This document shows positions 33,146 to 35,101 of a stretch of DNA of 35,101 nt, piece by piece. Origin of the DNA: Phycisphaeraceae bacterium (lineage in GTDB: Bacteria; Planctomycetota; Phycisphaerae; Phycisphaerales; Phycisphaeraceae); contig PBAS01000066.1 of NCBI GenBank assembly GCA_002716625.1, positions 1 through 35,101 on the forward strand, in the 5' to 3' direction. A model generated the notes under the pieces. It was not told the origin of the DNA, made no database searches, and saw only the letters and a list, made by a program, of their open reading frames with translations. Numbering within the stretch: position 1 is the first letter of the stretch; the number at the start of each line of letters is the position of its first letter. The position numbers and the translations under genes are program-made.

Positions 33146-33307
33146 TTACGCATGTTTCTTCGGATCCATGGTTGATTCGATAAGGGCCAGAAACCAGTAG
33201 TGGGATGTTAAAGGTCGATAATATCCTCGCCAGGTCTGATCGGCGGATTGATCTAGTACAATTGCTGGCGTGACTTGATGAGCATTGTCCCAGTCTGGCA
33301 ACCACAC
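33146..33307 (-). CDS. Possible 53-residue small protein, head-to-head with the M28-like gene
   Basis: A minus-strand GTG at 33307-33305 opens 53 codons to TAA at 33148-33146. The product is Trp/Tyr-rich and protein-like: MWLPDWDNAHQVTPAIVL, then DQTWRGYYRPLTSHYWFLAL and IESTMDPKKHA. An in-frame stop lies 12 bases upstream of the GTG, so the frame is not merely part of a long antisense run. Its start codon abuts the ATG of the M28-like gene on the other strand. Not recognised; it could be a genuine short gene or the tail of a lost one. Confidence 0.35.
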   Translation of the reverse strand: MWLPDWDNAHQVTPAIVLDQSADQTWRGYYRPLTSHYWFLALIESTMDPKKHA

Positions 33308-35101
33308 ATGAATCGTGCTTTATTTCTGCTGTCTACCTTGATCATTTCCGGTACGGCGGCGTGTTTTATTCTGCTCCAGGCACAGGATCAGATTCCTGTG
33401 GTCAAAGCGACAGCCAGGCAGGGTGAGTTAAGTGGCCGAATTGATTTCAATGCATTATTCGAATCAATCAAAACTGGGGAAATAGCGGATCTACACGCCA
33501 GCGCTACAGCGGCACCGACTCGCCTTGCAGGAACCGGTGGTGAACAGTTTGCCTCCAAGCTTGTAAAAGATGAACTGGCGGGGCTTGGCCTGGAAACCTT
33601 TGTCCAGTCCTATCCGGTTACTGTGCCCGTAACAAAATGGTGTCGGATCACTGATGAGAACGGCCATGTTCTGCCAGGTCTGACGATTTCACCTTTTTGG
33701 CCCAACCTTGTACGTACTTGCACGACGCCACCGGAGGGAATCATCGGTGAAGTGGTTGATGTCGGCAGGGGTTCTCTTCTTGACCTGGATGGTAAACATG
33801 TTGCGGGTAAGATTGCCCTGGTAACCATGACCGAGGGGATGGCATGGTTGGATGCGGCCAAACTTGGTGCGACAGCAATTTTGTTTGTTGCTTCGGATGA
33901 TCCCAAGGTCTACAACGACAAAGCTCTTTTCTTTCCCGCCAATTTACCACGATTTCTTCTTACCGGTTCGGCGCAAAGAATTGTTGGCAAGACAGTGCGG
34001 CTGTCTGCACGCGTTGACTGGGAAGTTAGGGAAGCACGTAATGTTTTTGGGGTATTAAGCCCCCCGACACCAAGTGAAGAGGCATTGGTGGTTGTATCAC
34101 ACACGGATTCCTGGTCCTTGGTTCCTGACCACGCACCTGGATACCAGGATGCATGCACACTGACCAGCATGATCGGGATTGCCCGAGCACTCGCAGATCA
34201 ACGTGCAGGTCTGTCACGGACCGTGATCTTCGCCTCGCTTTCCGGGCGTTACTGTGCGTCTGAAGGACTTCGCCGATTACTTGATGCAGTTGGTAGTCGA
34301 TCACGATTCGAGCCCAATATTTTTCGCATACAACGTCGCCTTGCTGCCGCGCAACAGCAAAGACAACTGGTTGAGGATGCGATTATCGCATTTGACTCGG
34401 TTGACTATTGGTCACTTAAGGCGACAGATGAGGCGAGGCTGTGGCGCCAGTTCGGACAGTCTGTTCGTGAGGTGCTTGCATCAACTGTTGAGGGGCTTTT
34501 GAACCAACATGTCAACGGGGCCATTGATCGTGCTGCACATGCCCGGGTTCAGTGGTCAAAACATAAGCGGCCGGTTGAAGGGCCGCTCTATAATAAATTT
34601 CAGGATTCCATGCGACAGCTCAAGCGGGCACGAGCCGCTGCATCTGCTGATCTGGTTGGACTCAAAAAGCTGTTCGGTGATGTCCTTGATGCCGCCCAGA
34701 CACGTGAGTTGTCACGTGATGCACTACAGAAATCACTTGATGACGCCCAAGCTGCATGCCGCTATGAACATGACAGTATTCGTGTGGCGAATACGCTCGG
34801 TAAGTGGAAGAATACGTATTACATATTTCCTTTGCATGATAGTTCCACCGGGCCACTGGGGGTGGCCAGTGACACTACCCTTGGGAAGAATTTAAGACCC
34901 ACAATCAGTGCTATTACCGGCGCATGGTTGCGTCATCATCATTTTTCTGACGAAGATCCGCGTCTTCGTAAAAAGGAATTTGTACTTGATCAGGGTAGAC
35001 GAGAAGGTGGCAGACAACCGACTTTGTTAAGGCTGCGTCGAAATCCTGGCCGTTATGTGGCGCCTGACTTGGCTGTTGGCAGCGGGGGGATTATGGCTCC
35101 C
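33308..35101 (+). CDS. Exported PA-domain/M28-like protein with a degenerate active site (3' partial)
   Basis: The frame is open from ATG 33308 to the window edge (598 codons, no stop). ATG 33278 is an alternative start. A signal peptide or anchor covers residues 4-24 (ALFLLSTLIISGTAACFILL). Residues ~140-220 resemble a PA domain (GKIALVTMTEGMAWLDAA...GATAILFVAS). Residues ~258-325 match the M28 aminopeptidase core: VVVSHTDSW keeps the HxD metal motif (His265, Asp267), and GYQDACTLTSMIGIARAL keeps the bridging Asp281. Where M28 enzymes have the Glu-Glu pair, this protein has LSGRYCASEG. It is probably a binding or scaffolding protein rather than an active peptidase. Residues 330-598 are not recognised. 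Confidence 0.75.
   Translation, partial: MNRALFLLSTLIISGTAACFILLQAQDQIPVVKATARQGELSGRIDFNALFESIKTGEIADLHASATAAPTRLAGTGGEQFASKLVKDELAGLGLETFVQSYPVTVPVTKWCRITDENGHVLPGLTISPFWPNLVRTCTTPPEGIIGEVVDVGRGSLLDLDGKHVAGKIALVTMTEGMAWLDAAKLGATAILFVASDDPKVYNDKALFFPANLPRFLLTGSAQRIVGKTVRLSARVDWEVREARNVFGVLSPPTPSEEALVVVSHTDSWSLVPDHAPGYQDACTLTSMIGIARALADQRAGLSRTVIFASLSGRYCASEGLRRLLDAVGSRSRFEPNIFRIQRRLAAAQQQRQLVEDAIIAFDSVDYWSLKATDEARLWRQFGQSVREVLASTVEGLLNQHVNGAIDRAAHARVQWSKHKRPVEGPLYNKFQDSMRQLKRARAAASADLVGLKKLFGDVLDAAQTRELSRDALQKSLDDAQAACRYEHDSIRVANTLGKWKNTYYIFPLHDSSTGPLGVASDTTLGKNLRPTISAITGAWLRHHHFSDEDPRLRKKEFVLDQGRREGGRQPTLLRLRRNPGRYVAPDLAVGSGGIMAP

Overview
The window reads as a chromosomal segment of a member of the Planctomycetota, most likely class Phycisphaerae. 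This is inferred from three exported proteins that end in PEP-CTERM sorting signals, two of them with dockerin-like GDxNxDGxVDxxDL repeats; from a McsA/McsB protein-arginine kinase pair; from weak or absent Shine-Dalgarno sequences before many genes; and from a mix of ordinary housekeeping genes with Phycisphaerae-style membrane and export modules. No phage, transposase, integrase, CRISPR array or rRNA was seen. Both ends of the window cut through genes.

Layout. 1-5.6 kb: a 5'-truncated cysteine synthase/rhodanese fusion, mcsA-mcsB, two CBS-domain genes and, converging on them, mutY. 5.6-7.1 kb: purF, with a possible small antisense ORF abutting its start. 7.1-13.3 kb, minus strand: a Gld-type ABC module (ATPase, ABC-2 permease, GldG-like protein, DUF4340-like protein) with a good promoter upstream. 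13.8-17.5 kb: ptsN on the plus strand, facing a minus-strand block tRNA-Gln(UUG)-glmU(N-terminal domain only)-prs-rplY(Ctc)-pth, the same gene order as in Bacillus. 17.7-21.4 kb, minus strand: a second ABC exporter (ATPase plus two ABC-2 permeases) followed by an oxidoreductase-like gene. 21.9-27.0 kb: two PEP-CTERM genes on the minus strand flanking plus-strand ROK kinase and DMT-type transporter genes. 27.2-31.8 kb: a DHDPS/NAL-family aldolase, typA/bipA, and a cytoplasmic glycoside-hydrolase-like TIM barrel. 32.0-35.1 kb: a third PEP-CTERM protein and a 3'-truncated large exported PA/M28-like protein.

How the parts work together. The left half is protein and nucleotide housekeeping: arginine-phosphorylation quality control, DNA repair, purine and PRPP synthesis, UDP-GlcNAc supply and peptidyl-tRNA recycling. 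The right half is sugar- and envelope-oriented: sugar kinase, keto-acid aldolase, glycosidase-like protein and exported PEP-CTERM proteins.

Most unusual observations: an exported PEP-CTERM/dockerin protein carrying two DTG motifs in one chain, like a bilobed aspartic protease; an M28-like protein that keeps HxD but lacks the catalytic Glu pair; a glmU gene whose conserved N-terminus lies upstream of every ATG, GTG or TTG; a probable frame change at the start of the first CBS gene just behind a near-consensus promoter; and several protein-like ORFs shorter than 60 codons that sit head-to-head with plus-strand genes. All functions are read from sequence motifs by eye; no database search was run.
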